DNA of 64,000 nucleotides from Companilactobacillus nuruki. GTDB taxonomy: Bacteria; Bacillota; Bacilli; Lactobacillales; Lactobacillaceae. Made by a program: the position numbers and the translations under genes. The stretch is from positions 38,703 to 102,702 of the forward strand of contig NZ_NIPR01000043.1 in assembly GCF_002872255.1 (NCBI RefSeq). The letters run 5' to 3'. The stretch's first letter is position 1, and the number at the start of each line of letters is the position of its first letter. The notes under the pieces were generated by a model. The model saw nothing but the letters and a program-made list of their open reading frames with translations. It did no database searches and was not told the origin of the DNA. Shown here one piece after another: positions 1 to 11,003 of this stretch.

Positions 1-570
1 ATGGATCAATCGAAAGGAGATATCTGGATGTCCCATTGCCAAACGGTCAACAATATCGACAATCTTGTTTAATTCAGTATGTAGCGACTTAACATATTTT
101 AAACGAGCAGGTGTGTTAAAGAAAAGATCCTCGACAGTCATAGTTGTTCCCTTAGAACGTGCAAAGGTTTCCTTTTTAACTAACTCATTTCCAGAAAACT
201 TAGCTCGAGTTGCTACCTTACCATCAGTACTAGTATTAACAGTCAATTTTGATACAGAAGCTATACTAGCTAAAGCCTCACCACGAAAACCGAGCGTTCT
301 TACATTGAACAAATCATGATCTGTAGAAATTTTACTAGTTGTATGCGGTAAAAAGGCGACCTCAACATCATCTGCTGAAATCCCCTTTCCATTATCGTTA
401 ACCTCAATTGACTTTAAACCAGCTTGTTTGACTGTGATCAAAACTTGACTAGCCTGTGCATCGATGGAATTTTCCACCAGCTCCTTAACAACTGATGCGG
501 GGCGTTCAATAACCTCGCCAGCTGCAATTTGATTACTTAATTCAACTGGTAGTTCATGAATAATACCCAC
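1..570 (-). CDS. mutL: DNA mismatch repair protein MutL, N-terminal part (runs off window)
   Basis: MutL is the ATP-driven linker that couples MutS mismatch recognition to strand processing. The 190 visible residues are the GHKL ATPase domain: residues near 34 carry ENSIDA, followed by DNGKGI and then [12 protein letters not shown], the conserved ATP-binding motifs. The start is GTG at 570, preceded by AAGGTGG; the protein then reads [20 protein letters not shown], the standard MutL beginning. It lies 14 bases after the mutS stop, so the two are probably co-transcribed. The C-terminal half lies beyond position 1. Confidence 0.95.
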   Translation of the reverse strand, partial: MGIIHELPVELSNQIAAGEVIERPASVVKELVENSIDAQASQVLITVKQAGLKSIEVNDNGKGISADDVEVAFLPHTTSKISTDHDLFNVRTLGFRGEALASIASVSKLTVNTSTDGKVATRAKFSGNELVKKETFARSKGTTMTVEDLFFNTPARLKYVKSLHTELNKIVDIVDRLAMGHPDISFRLIH

Positions 571-584
571 GTTTTCCACCTTCT

Positions 585-3209
585 TTATTTAAGCTTCTTT
601 TGCCACTTATATAATAAATTAATCGCTTCGATCGGTGTGATTCCCATTAAATCTTGGTCGCCAATCTCTTTAATTACTTGCGATTCTTTATTGGATAACT
701 TTTTAACCTTTTTATCTACTTCAGGGAAGAGCGATAGTTGTGCTTCATCATCAACTGTTATTTCTTCTGGTTGAGAAACAACTTCAATTGGTTCTTGAAT
801 TGTTTCATGAATGCTATCCGAAGTCGTTGTATGGACAGACGTTTCTTCCAGACTGCTCAAAATTTTGGTTGCCCGAGTTAAAACATCATTTGGCAATCCA
901 GCCAATTTTGCGACATGAATACCATACGATTTATCAGCTGGTCCTGGTAATACCTTATGTAAAAATACTAAGTCCCCGTTTTCCTCAGATGCATCAACAT
1001 GAACATTTTTTAATCCTGGTAATTGTTCCTCTAATTCTGTAAGTTCATGATAATGCGTTGAAAACAAAGTCATCGCTTTAACATTCTTATCAATATATTC
1101 AATAATTGCTTGTGCTAAAGCCATTCCATCATAAGTTGCGGTTCCTCGACCAATTTCATCGAAAATAATCAAACTATTTGGAGTGGCATTCTTTAAAGCA
1201 TCATTTGCTTCACGCATTTCAACCATAAAAGTACTATCGCCAGAAATCAAATCATCTGCTGCTCCAATTCTAGTAAAGATATGATCAAAGATAGGCAGCT
1301 TAGCCGAGTCTGCAGGCACAAAACATCCGATCTGAGCCATGATAACAGTTAATGCCATCTGACGCATGTAAGTACTCTTACCTGACATATTGGGACCCGT
1401 AATCAATAGGATATCGGTTTTATCATCAAAATTAACATCATTAGGTATATAACTATTATTACTTAAAACTTTTTCCACAACCGGATGACGTCCATTAGTA
1501 ATATTTAATTGATGTTTTTCCACAAATTCAGGTGATACATAATGATACTCTTCACTGACGACCGCAAAGCTTTGTAATACATCAAGTCGTGACACAATAT
1601 TGGCTAATGCCTGAATTCTTCTAATTTGATCCTTAATCTTCTTACGAATCTGATCAAATAAGTGATATTCAAGACTCTTAGACTTTTCTTCAGCCTCCAG
1701 AATCAAACTTTCCTTTTCTTTCAACTCCGGCGTGATGTATCGTTCTGCATTGACTAATGTTTGTTTGCGTTGGTAGCGGTCTTCTGGAACTTTATCCACA
1801 TTGGCGTGACTGACTTCAATATAATAACCAAAGACTTTATTATAACCAATCTTTAAATTATTAATACCAGTTAATTCTTGTTCTTTAGCCTTCAAAGATG
1901 CTAACCATTGCTTACCGTTTTTGGAAGCATCCAGATACTTATCAAGTTGATCATTGTAGCCCTCTTTTATCAGTCCACCACCTGTAATAGAGATAGGGGC
2001 TTCTTCCACAATCGCCTTGTCAATAAGTTCACGAATATCTTGAACTTCATCAATCTTTTCCACATAGGCTGTTAATTCATCATCACCAATATCTAAAAGA
2101 ATTGATTTAATCTCTGGAATCTGCTCCAAAGAGGTTTTTAATTGAATCAAATCACGACCGTTGACGGTTCCGTAAGCTACACGACCAGCTAAACGTTCCA
2201 AATCATAAACTTTAGTTAAGTAATCCTGAAAAGTTGATCTTTGAAAATAATTATCCAAAAATACCTGTACTAAGTGTTGTCGTTGTTGCAATTTTTCCAC
2301 ACTGATCAATGGACGTGCCAACCATTGCTTTAATAATCGACTACCCATGGCTGTTTTAGTCTCATCTAATAACCACAACAAAGTTCCAGACTTTTTGTTA
2401 GTTCTGATATTCTTGAACAATTCCAAATTACTCTGTGCTGAATGATCCATCAACAAATACGCTGAGGTTTCATAAGATTGAGCCGGTTTTAGGTGATCTA
2501 GCGAGCGCATTTGGGTTTTGATCAGATAACTTATTAACAGTTTGACTGTTGATACTTCATTATCTCGACTAATCTGCGAAAAATCAAAACTATAATTATT
2601 ATCCAATTCATCCAATTTTGAAATCAAAATACCATATTTACGTAACTGGTCTAAATACTTTTGTGGAAAACTGCCAGAAACAACCGTTTCTTTAGTATCC
2701 AAATTTTGTAACTCATTAGTTAAATCTAATTGACTGTCAACAGTTGTAACTTTGACTTCACCTGTTGATAAGTCCGCATAGGCTAACCCGAAAACGTCTT
2801 TCTTTGCTGTAATAGCTGTAATATAGTTATTTTCTTTGGCTTGATCAGACTTATCCATGATGGTACCTGGTGTAACCACTCTTGTTACACCACGTTTAAC
2901 CATCTTTCCTTGTGCATCGGCAGGATTCTCTAACTGATCACAAACTGCCACTTTATAACCTTTATCGACAAGTGTATCAATATATCCCTCGATAGCATGA
3001 TGTGGGACACCACACATTGGTATGCCCTCATCGGCTTTTTTATTACGGGATGTTAATGTCAATTCAAGAATTTGTGAACCTTTAACAGCATCATCGTAAA
3101 ACATTTCATAAAAGTCACCTACACGATATAACAAAAAAGCATCTGGATACTGTTTTTTGTATTCCAGATATTGCTCCATCATCGGTGTTTCTTTAGTTTT
3201 TTGAGGCAT
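585..3209 (-). CDS. mutS: DNA mismatch repair protein MutS
   Basis: MutS binds mispaired bases and recruits MutL. The 874-residue length is normal for the family. The N-terminal mismatch-reading motif is seen as GDFYEMF (residues about 31-37). The C-terminal ABC-type ATPase has Walker [10 protein letters not shown] near residue 605, Walker [11 protein letters not shown], and the STHYHEL histidine loop. The tail ends in the small helical segment typical of Firmicute MutS. The ATG at 3209 follows GGAGGG. ymdB lies 12 bases upstream and mutL downstream, the usual lactobacillus order. Confidence 0.98.
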   Translation of the reverse strand: MPQKTKETPMMEQYLEYKKQYPDAFLLYRVGDFYEMFYDDAVKGSQILELTLTSRNKKADEGIPMCGVPHHAIEGYIDTLVDKGYKVAVCDQLENPADAQGKMVKRGVTRVVTPGTIMDKSDQAKENNYITAITAKKDVFGLAYADLSTGEVKVTTVDSQLDLTNELQNLDTKETVVSGSFPQKYLDQLRKYGILISKLDELDNNYSFDFSQISRDNEVSTVKLLISYLIKTQMRSLDHLKPAQSYETSAYLLMDHSAQSNLELFKNIRTNKKSGTLLWLLDETKTAMGSRLLKQWLARPLISVEKLQQRQHLVQVFLDNYFQRSTFQDYLTKVYDLERLAGRVAYGTVNGRDLIQLKTSLEQIPEIKSILLDIGDDELTAYVEKIDEVQDIRELIDKAIVEEAPISITGGGLIKEGYNDQLDKYLDASKNGKQWLASLKAKEQELTGINNLKIGYNKVFGYYIEVSHANVDKVPEDRYQRKQTLVNAERYITPELKEKESLILEAEEKSKSLEYHLFDQIRKKIKDQIRRIQALANIVSRLDVLQSFAVVSEEYHYVSPEFVEKHQLNITNGRHPVVEKVLSNNSYIPNDVNFDDKTDILLITGPNMSGKSTYMRQMALTVIMAQIGCFVPADSAKLPIFDHIFTRIGAADDLISGDSTFMVEMREANDALKNATPNSLIIFDEIGRGTATYDGMALAQAIIEYIDKNVKAMTLFSTHYHELTELEEQLPGLKNVHVDASEENGDLVFLHKVLPGPADKSYGIHVAKLAGLPNDVLTRATKILSSLEETSVHTTTSDSIHETIQEPIEVVSQPEEITVDDEAQLSLFPEVDKKVKKLSNKESQVIKEIGDQDLMGITPIEAINLLYKWQKKLK

Positions 3210-3221
3210 AAGTTCCCTCCA

Positions 3222-4022
3222 TTAATTCAAAAATGATTGATTATTCGGTGTAATTACATAATTCTTAATACTGCGTGCATTGTTAGTTGTATCGTTGATA
3301 TCAATAACAGCAAAACCAATTTGCATTCGACCGTCTTCGTCAACATCAAACTTATTAGGTCTTTGTGTCAAAAAACGATTAATAATTGGTTCTTTTTTAT
3401 CGCCCAAAATACCATCGTATGAACCTGTCATACCAACATCGGTTAGATAGGCTGTTTGCTTGTTGATAACCTGTGCATCATTTGTCTGAACATGGGTATG
3501 AGTTCCACAGACTGCCGAGACACGTCCGGTCATGTAATTAGCAAAGGCAATTTTTTCACTAGTAGTTTCAGCATGAAAATCGACAAATTTTACTGCGTCG
3601 TCATCCAATTTAGAAACTAACTTATCAGCTTTAATAAATGGATTTTCGATTGGTTGCATCAAGGCAGTTCCCATCATGTTAATGACATAAACCTTTTTGG
3701 TATTTACCTTAATTTCTAAGTATCCACGTCCAGGAACATCCCCCGGAAAATTATATGGACGAAGAATATTTTTCTTTGGATCATCAATGAAATCTAAAAT
3801 CTCACGCTTATCCCATGTATGATTTCCTCCCGTTACAACATCTGCACCGGCACGAGTGATTTTTTGATAATCAGGTTCTTTAGTACCCTTACCACCAGCA
3901 GCATTTTCACCATTAACAATTGTTAATTGTGGCTTAACCTTTTTCTTGATCTCAGGTAGATATGTTTCTATAGCCTTAATGCCGACTGATCCTACGACAT
4001 CGCCAACGAAAAGAATTTTCAT
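3222..4022 (-). CDS. ymdB: YmdB-family metallophosphoesterase (2',3'-cyclic nucleotide phosphodiesterase)
   Basis: The protein is 266 residues, the usual size of the TIGR00282 family. It has the family start MKILFVGDVVGSVG (metal-binding D), NGENAAGGKG around residue 40, GGNHTWDKREI near 66, and THTHVQTND near 175, which supply the dinuclear metal ligands. In Bacillus subtilis YmdB hydrolyses 2',3'- and 3',5'-cyclic nucleotides and affects biofilm and motility decisions; the role here is inferred. It is upstream of mutS. The partner gene rny, often next to it, is not here; a DUF554 gene takes that place. Confidence 0.93.
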   Translation of the reverse strand: MKILFVGDVVGSVGIKAIETYLPEIKKKVKPQLTIVNGENAAGGKGTKEPDYQKITRAGADVVTGGNHTWDKREILDFIDDPKKNILRPYNFPGDVPGRGYLEIKVNTKKVYVINMMGTALMQPIENPFIKADKLVSKLDDDAVKFVDFHAETTSEKIAFANYMTGRVSAVCGTHTHVQTNDAQVINKQTAYLTDVGMTGSYDGILGDKKEPIINRFLTQRPNKFDVDEDGRMQIGFAVIDINDTTNNARSIKNYVITPNNQSFLN

Positions 4023-4076
4023 TATATTTTTGTCCCCAATCTTTACCTATAGTATTGTATCAATTTTGTTGGAAAT

Positions 4077-4105
4077 TAAAAAGACCAGACGTTCGTCCAG
4101 TCTTT
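4077..4105 (-). terminator. Rho-independent terminator after the DUF554 gene
   Basis: An imperfect inverted repeat (AAGACCAGAC / GTCCAGTCTT around a TTCG-like loop) is followed on the minus strand by a T run. It sits just past the stop of the DUF554 gene and ahead of ymdB. Confidence 0.6.
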
Positions 4106-4108
4106 CCA

Positions 4109-4804
4109 TTAAAACAATCCCATAATCGCAATCACAATAATAGGAACTGCTAATGAAGGCAATAAATTTAATACCTTGATCTTTTTAATATTTAATAATC
4201 CCAACCCTGAAGCAAAAATCAAAATACCACCAACAATTGTAAGTTCAGTAATCATGTTGGTATTAATAGAGTTCTGCAATAACATAGCGATCAAATAAAT
4301 ACTTCCCTGCCAACACAAAACAGCAACTGCCGCCAAAGCCATCCCTATACCAAAAGTCGATGCCAACACAATAGATGTAATTCCGTCTAACATCCCATTA
4401 GTAAACAAAAACGTATAGTCTTTGTTCAAAGCTGCTTGGATTGGTCCTAAGATCGACAAAGATCCAATACAGTACAATAACACAGCTGTCGCTAATCCTT
4501 CAGCCAAATTGCTGCTACCATCAAGATTGGGCTTAGAGAATCTGCCAACCAAATTATTAAAGTGTTTCTCAAAGTCTAACCATTGTCCAAACAGTCCCCC
4601 AATAGCTAAACTCACAATAAAAAGTACTGGATAGTGACTTTTAGGCATATGTTGAACAACAGCATTTATTCCTATCATGATAGCCACCATACCTAATGCC
4701 TGTGTGAGGATCTCGTTATATTCTGCTTTAATTCCCTTTTTAAAATAACTGCCGACAAAACTTCCTATTAAAATCATGCCGACATTAAAAATTGTTCCTA
4801 TCAT
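4109..4804 (-). CDS. DUF554 family integral membrane protein
   Basis: This 231-residue, very hydrophobic protein has about six to seven membrane segments. It begins MIGTIFNVGMILIGSFVGSY, the characteristic start of DUF554 (YdfK/YqgA-type) proteins, and contains the family's GLFGQWLD and the glycine-rich GMLDGITSIVLASTFGIGM stretch. The function of the family is not established; transport is only a guess. The start has GGGGG nine bases upstream. It is transcribed away from the surface-protein gene at 5060 and toward ymdB, with a hairpin between. Confidence 0.85.
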   Translation of the reverse strand: MIGTIFNVGMILIGSFVGSYFKKGIKAEYNEILTQALGMVAIMIGINAVVQHMPKSHYPVLFIVSLAIGGLFGQWLDFEKHFNNLVGRFSKPNLDGSSNLAEGLATAVLLYCIGSLSILGPIQAALNKDYTFLFTNGMLDGITSIVLASTFGIGMALAAVAVLCWQGSIYLIAMLLQNSINTNMITELTIVGGILIFASGLGLLNIKKIKVLNLLPSLAVPIIVIAIMGLF

Positions 4805-5059
4805 AAAATTATCCCCCAGTTAAGTATTAACTTAGAATTATACCCTCTCAAAGGAGCTTAAGACTAAATATTTTTAATAGAACTTTCTATATGCTTTACA
4901 CATTCTTGTGATAATAGGCAAAATTCATTCATTTTTATTCCTTTATTTTATTATTATGACCATTATGAAAAAAAAGTTTTCCATAATTGAAGTTATTAAT
5001 TAATTAATTTTATCTATAATTAATTTAATAAAACATAGAACTAATTTGGGGATAAAGCA

Positions 5060-7378
5060 ATGAGGAAAATTATTAGGGATCTATTTAAAACACTTATATC
5101 TATTCTTGCCGTGATTTGTTTATTAATGATTCTTGACAAAAGTACAACTATCAAAGTTGACGCTACGGAACAAGATGTTGTTAATAACATTGCGCTTATC
5201 GATGACGGCATACTTCACCAAGCCGCTAATTCTTATATTGGTACCGGAGGATATCCAGAAAGAACATCCGACACCTCTCTCGATTTTGCATTTGTCAATG
5301 GTATTTCTGCTCTTTCTGGGACAAATTACGGTATCTTACCAAAATTAACATATAAGGTCTTTTATAAGGGAACTGATGCTAATAATAATCCAGTTTATAA
5401 AATTGGTGGTTACCTTAGTAATCAGCGTTTATATGCCGAGATATTATTGCGCCCATCTCTTTCAGGTTCTCCAATAGTACAAAGAGAACTATATCTCTAT
5501 AATCCTACAACCGAATCTGCTAAATCAAAATTTCAAATTTACTATGGTGAGGATACCTCAATTGATGCAACTGGTTCTCCTGCGGTTGATGATGTGCCTT
5601 TATACTCAATGGGCAATGACGAAGGCCTTTACTTGTACAGCGCAAAAAATCCAGCAACTAGTGACGCTAAACTTTATGTCACAAATGACGTAAAGGATGG
5701 ATTTTCGGCCTACATGGGTAAAGCTTATTCTTCCTCTATAAACTGGGATTCTAAAGGTAAGGCTGATATCAATGCAGGTGGTGCTATTACAAGCCCATCG
5801 CTTAAATACTCCGGTGGTACAACCACAGTAGATGCTGATTCATTTGGTGATAATGGTCGCTTAGCAGGTTCAAATCTTCTTTATGGTATTAGAAATGGCG
5901 TTACTTACCCCGTAGTTGACGAAAATCATAAGCAAAACTCAGCTTACACATTAAGATGGCCTATGAAGGACAAAATGCAACCCGGTGAAACGCTACATTA
6001 TGCTTCTAACATAGGTGCTACTCTAGCTGGCTACTCAATCCCTAATGTCAAAAAAACTTATACCAATACTACTCCTCACAGCGATGGTTTGAATCATCTT
6101 GGTGATAAACTACGTTTTACCTTAACAGTTCAAAATGATGGTTTAAGATCATCTTGGAATTTTAAGCAGATTCAAGATGCCATGCCAACAGGTTTAACTA
6201 TTGATCCTAACTCTGCTTCTTACAAGTGGACAGAGATGACTACCTCTGGTACTGGGAATAATCAAGTTGATACTGAGGTTACCAAAGGATCTGGCGATAT
6301 TCCTAGTTCTTATCTTTTAGATAACAAATTAAACTTCACTCCTAATACTAATATAACCGAAAAAGGTAAGTACTATATAACCTTTGACGCTACTATTAAT
6401 AGCAAAGCATCTGGTACTTTAACCAATACTGCTAACTTCACAGGTGCAAACGTCACATACGCCGATGGTGATAAATCATATAAAGCCAGTGTTGATATAC
6501 CAGTTGCAGCTTCCAACTTCAAGCCCGACTTCTCAAACCAATTGAGAAATGTATCTAATAATGATAGTACTTTTAATAGCACCGCTACTGGTGAAGCTGG
6601 TAACATAATTGAATTCAAATCAATTTTAACAAGTACTGGTTCCGATGCTATGAAAACTGGTAATTATGTCAACTCTGTAATTAATGATAACCCTAGCAAC
6701 CTGAAATTAGTTTCTGGAAGCGTCTCTGTTAACGGAGTTCCTCAACCTGATTCTGTAGGGACTAGTCTAAGTGTCACTGGACCTTCAGCCACGGTCATCT
6801 TCAGAGCAGAAATTATTGGTAAAACACAAACATCAATATCAAATACTGCTTTAATGAACAATGTTACAACTAACAGTGGTGATACTTATACCAACTTAAT
6901 TTCTAATCCTGCAGTTTTGAATATTACTGAAAAACAACCAACTACCTCTTTCGTAGAGGTTCCTTCCTCAATCGATTTTGGTTCCATTAATTCCAGTGGT
7001 TCGGAAAGGATGCTATTGAATAAAAAGACAGAAGGAAATTTAATTATTAATCATAGTAATAATTCTCCATTTCAAGTTTCTGTCAGCTATGATAATGATA
7101 TCAATCCTATAAAAAGTGGAGATAACAAATTAGTTAATGACAATGGCACAGTTCTGTTCTTTAAACAAGCGACTTCAGATGGGAGTACTAAATGGACACC
7201 GCTATCCACGACTGCCGTTCCTATTAAAAGTGACGGCTTCGATGGATCCTATGAAAACTTTTCGATTTCTCAATACGTCGGTTTAAATAAATGGGAATTA
7301 CGTGTTCCAGGAACAGCCAAATCTGGAAAATATACTGGTCAAATTACTTGGTCAATTCAAGATACGCCTCAAAATTAA
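5060..7378 (+). CDS. Secreted WxL-like surface protein with DUF11-type repeats
   Basis: A 772-residue exported protein. Residues 1-37 look like a signal peptide (basic RKIIRDLFK, then a hydrophobic core, cleavage near KVDA). Two DUF11/isopeptide-like beta domains follow (roughly 340-470 and 510-650). The last 115 residues resemble a WxL cell-wall-binding domain, ending GKYTGQITWSIQDTP. The defining tryptophan motifs have drifted: PFQVSV stands where GWxLxV is expected, and WSI where WTL is usual. There is no LPXTG sorting signal. GGGGA precedes the ATG by ten bases. It probably sits on the cell surface; the ligand is unknown. It stands alone, with none of the usual WxL cluster partners (DUF916 or LPXTG genes). 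Confidence 0.75.
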   Translation: MRKIIRDLFKTLISILAVICLLMILDKSTTIKVDATEQDVVNNIALIDDGILHQAANSYIGTGGYPERTSDTSLDFAFVNGISALSGTNYGILPKLTYKVFYKGTDANNNPVYKIGGYLSNQRLYAEILLRPSLSGSPIVQRELYLYNPTTESAKSKFQIYYGEDTSIDATGSPAVDDVPLYSMGNDEGLYLYSAKNPATSDAKLYVTNDVKDGFSAYMGKAYSSSINWDSKGKADINAGGAITSPSLKYSGGTTTVDADSFGDNGRLAGSNLLYGIRNGVTYPVVDENHKQNSAYTLRWPMKDKMQPGETLHYASNIGATLAGYSIPNVKKTYTNTTPHSDGLNHLGDKLRFTLTVQNDGLRSSWNFKQIQDAMPTGLTIDPNSASYKWTEMTTSGTGNNQVDTEVTKGSGDIPSSYLLDNKLNFTPNTNITEKGKYYITFDATINSKASGTLTNTANFTGANVTYADGDKSYKASVDIPVAASNFKPDFSNQLRNVSNNDSTFNSTATGEAGNIIEFKSILTSTGSDAMKTGNYVNSVINDNPSNLKLVSGSVSVNGVPQPDSVGTSLSVTGPSATVIFRAEIIGKTQTSISNTALMNNVTTNSGDTYTNLISNPAVLNITEKQPTTSFVEVPSSIDFGSINSSGSERMLLNKKTEGNLIINHSNNSPFQVSVSYDNDINPIKSGDNKLVNDNGTVLFFKQATSDGSTKWTPLSTTAVPIKSDGFDGSYENFSISQYVGLNKWELRVPGTAKSGKYTGQITWSIQDTPQN

Positions 7379-7451
7379 CATGAAAATATTGAGGAAATTC
7401 CAAATGCTATTCTAGTTATATTTATTTTTACTGATAAAAGTAAATAGTATA

Positions 7452-7496
7452 AAAATACCTGTCTAGTAACCAAAATGGTTACCAGACAGGTATTTT
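7452..7496. terminator. Bidirectional terminator hairpin with GTAACCA/TGGTTAC core
   Basis: A 21-bp stem with one G-T pair closes an AAA loop between two convergent genes. A and T runs flank it, so it can stop transcription from both sides. The loop-proximal AGTAACCA/TGGTTACC is shared with other hairpins in the window. Confidence 0.9.
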
Positions 7497-8058
7497 AATT
7501 TGATTGTTTAACAATATCAGCAGGAATTTCAGCCTCCGAACAAATCAAAGCAATAATATACTCAATTGTTTCAGAATCATCCCAATCAGCTGACAAGTCC
7601 AAATTTATTTGTCGTCCATCTTTTAACGTTAGTTCCAAATAATATGGAGTTGGAAGATGAAACATTATTTTCTTTGGTGCATAAAATGATCCGCCCAAAA
7701 TATTTGCTGGAGCGTTCATTTCTTTACCAACGACCACGGTTAAACTTTTAATATCTTTAAATTCAAATTTATCCTGTTCTTCATAAAATGGAAATAACAC
7801 AGATTGCAATCTCACACTAAAATTTAAGTAATTATGTGATTTAATCCCTTTATCATCGACTTCCCAATATCCATAGAAATCCGATAAACTCCGTGCAAAA
7901 ATCAATGCACTGATAACTAAAAATGTAATTCCTAAAATAACTGCTAACAACCACTGATGAGAAAAAATAAATATTAATAATCCCACTATCAACCCAACAG
8001 CCCAACTCACAAGCATGGGGGTATAATTTATTTTTCTACCAAATCCGATACTGTCCAT
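7495..8058 (-). CDS. Two-TM membrane protein of unknown function (paralogue A)
   Basis: I do not recognise a named function. The 187 residues comprise two membrane helices (about 14-32 and 36-55) and a soluble C-terminal part starting YGYWEVDDKGI, then LQSVLFPF and IKSLTVVVGK. The same layout and motifs recur at 50707-51234 (YGLWKITNEDI) and 58887-59465 (YGYWRINKEGI), so this is one of three dispersed paralogues. The beta-rich tail looks like a small PH-like domain, which is an inference from pattern only. It is a single gene converging on the surface-protein gene. Confidence 0.7.
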   Translation of the reverse strand: MDSIGFGRKINYTPMLVSWAVGLIVGLLIFIFSHQWLLAVILGITFLVISALIFARSLSDFYGYWEVDDKGIKSHNYLNFSVRLQSVLFPFYEEQDKFEFKDIKSLTVVVGKEMNAPANILGGSFYAPKKIMFHLPTPYYLELTLKDGRQINLDLSADWDDSETIEYIIALICSEAEIPADIVKQSN

Positions 8059-8120
8059 TATGATTCTCTCTTCTATTTATTCGCTAATGAACAATTTTAT
8101 ACTTTTATTAACTAGATTGG

Positions 8121-8159
8121 AAATAAAAAAACATTGATAGAGTGTATCCATCAATGTTT
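8121..8159 (-). terminator. Terminator of groESL
   Basis: AACATTGAT/ATCAATGTT arms close a loop of about 11 bases and are followed on the minus strand by a run of T. It lies 35 bases past the groEL stop. Confidence 0.85.
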
Positions 8160-8193
8160 GGAATTTACTTGATTCATCTATAGAAAAATCTTT

Positions 8194-9822
<1,629 letters not shown>

Positions 9823-9877
9823 TTATTTTTCACACTCCATAAATAATTTAAAATTTTTAATTGATTAATATTTAATG

Positions 9878-10162
9878 TTATTCAACAATTGCCATGACAT
9901 CTTTTTCATGAAGGATCAAATATTCGTTATCTTCATACTTAACTGTTGAGCCAGCATACTTATCAAAAAGAATCTTATCACCTTTTTTAATATTCATAGG
10001 TAATTTCTTTCCATCGTCAGTAACCAAGCCGTCACCTACAGCAATGACTTCGGCTGTTTGTGGCTTTTCTTTAGCATTATTTGCTAAAACAATGCCACCG
10101 ACTGTCTTTTCTTCTTCTTTATCGACTGTTACAATGACTCTATCTCCAAGTGGTTTTAACAA
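9878..10162 (-). CDS. groS: Co-chaperonin GroES (10 kDa)
   Basis: The 94-residue lid protein of GroEL. It starts [11 protein letters not shown], carries the mobile-loop region [17 protein letters not shown] that contacts GroEL (about residues 19-35), and has the typical [11 protein letters not shown] and [14 protein letters not shown] ending. GGAGGG lies shortly before the ATG. It is the first gene of the operon and follows a CIRCE operator. Confidence 0.99.
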   Translation of the reverse strand: MLKPLGDRVIVTVDKEEEKTVGGIVLANNAKEKPQTAEVIAVGDGLVTDDGKKLPMNIKKGDKILFDKYAGSTVKYEDNEYLILHEKDVMAIVE

Positions 10163-10209
10163 TTTAAATCCCTCCGATTAATTATTTTTAGTTTTTGTTT
10201 TTTTATTAT

Positions 10210-10236
10210 TTAGCACTCAAACATCTCTTGTGCTAA
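10210..10236 (-). promoter_or_regulatory. CIRCE operator (HrcA site) upstream of groES
   Basis: TTAGCACTC, nine bases, then TTGTGCTAA. The left arm matches the CIRCE consensus exactly and the right arm matches seven of nine (consensus GAGTGCTAA). It lies 48 bases before the groES start, in the expected place for heat-shock repression by HrcA. A TATAAT-like box is visible further upstream on the minus strand but I could not pair it with a convincing -35. Confidence 0.92.
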
Positions 10237-10305
10237 TCACAAGTTTTATATTAACATTATATTGTGAAGTTGCAAGTATTTACCTTTAAAAAAATGGAGG
10301 AAATC

Positions 10306-10929
10306 ATGTCTTACCAAAGAAACCAATTTTTCACTTTGCTTACTTATATCCTATTACTGTCTCTAGGATCTGTTTTATCTATGCTTTCTATCACTGGTAC
10401 CAGCTATTTTATCATCGTTACACTAGGGGCAGTTTTGGCCTGTGGTTTGATGATATATTTAGTAAAATTAAGTGGTCCTAATAATTTTGAAGAAAAAACC
10501 ACTTTGAATCATGATTTACAATGGATAATTTTGGGAACCGTTGGTGCAATCATTATCCAATTTGGAATCGGATTTTTGGATAGCTTATTATTCCACAGTA
10601 CTAGTTCTCAAAATACCATCCAATTATTATTAATGGTCAAGGCTTATCCATATTATTTCATTTATGTAATGATTGCTGCTCCTATCATGGAGGAAATCAT
10701 CTTTAGACGTGTTTTCTTTGCCAATTTGATAAAGCCCACTAATATTTATATAGCAGGTATTATTTCAGCTTGCCTATTTGCTTTTATGCATCAAGATACT
10801 AGGTTCTTTGTTTATGTATTGATGGGACTTTGGTTCTCATTTATTTATTACAAATCAAAAAATATCTATGTAAGTGCTGGTAGTCATATTTTAATGAACG
10901 CCTTTGTTCTAACTATGACTATGATGTAA
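10306..10929 (+). CDS. CPBP-family intramembrane glutamic protease
   Basis: A 207-residue membrane protein with about six helices and the motifs of the CPBP (Abi/Rce1-like) family: EEIIFRR near residue 129, FAFMHQ near 160 and HILMNA near 194, which form the intramembrane active site. Family members cleave prenylated or other membrane peptides; in lactobacilli some are linked to bacteriocin immunity. The substrate here is unknown. The ATG at 10306 was chosen because GGAGG lies five bases upstream; an in-frame GTG at 10264 has no site. The gene is divergent from groESL. Confidence 0.88.
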   Translation: MSYQRNQFFTLLTYILLLSLGSVLSMLSITGTSYFIIVTLGAVLACGLMIYLVKLSGPNNFEEKTTLNHDLQWIILGTVGAIIIQFGIGFLDSLLFHSTSSQNTIQLLLMVKAYPYYFIYVMIAAPIMEEIIFRRVFFANLIKPTNIYIAGIISACLFAFMHQDTRFFVYVLMGLWFSFIYYKSKNIYVSAGSHILMNAFVLTMTMM

Positions 10930-10965
10930 AAAAAGTAGCCTACCGAAAATTCGGTAGGCTATTTA
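10928..10965. terminator. Bidirectional terminator between CPBP and DAACS transporter genes
   Basis: A 12-bp perfect stem (TAGCCTACCGAA/TTCGGTAGGCTA, two-base centre) at 10936-10961 is preceded by a run of A, which reads as T on the minus strand. It serves the two convergent genes. Confidence 0.88.
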
Positions 10966-11003
10966 TGTGTGTTTAAATCGTTTGTTTTCTTACTACATGA
11001 AGA

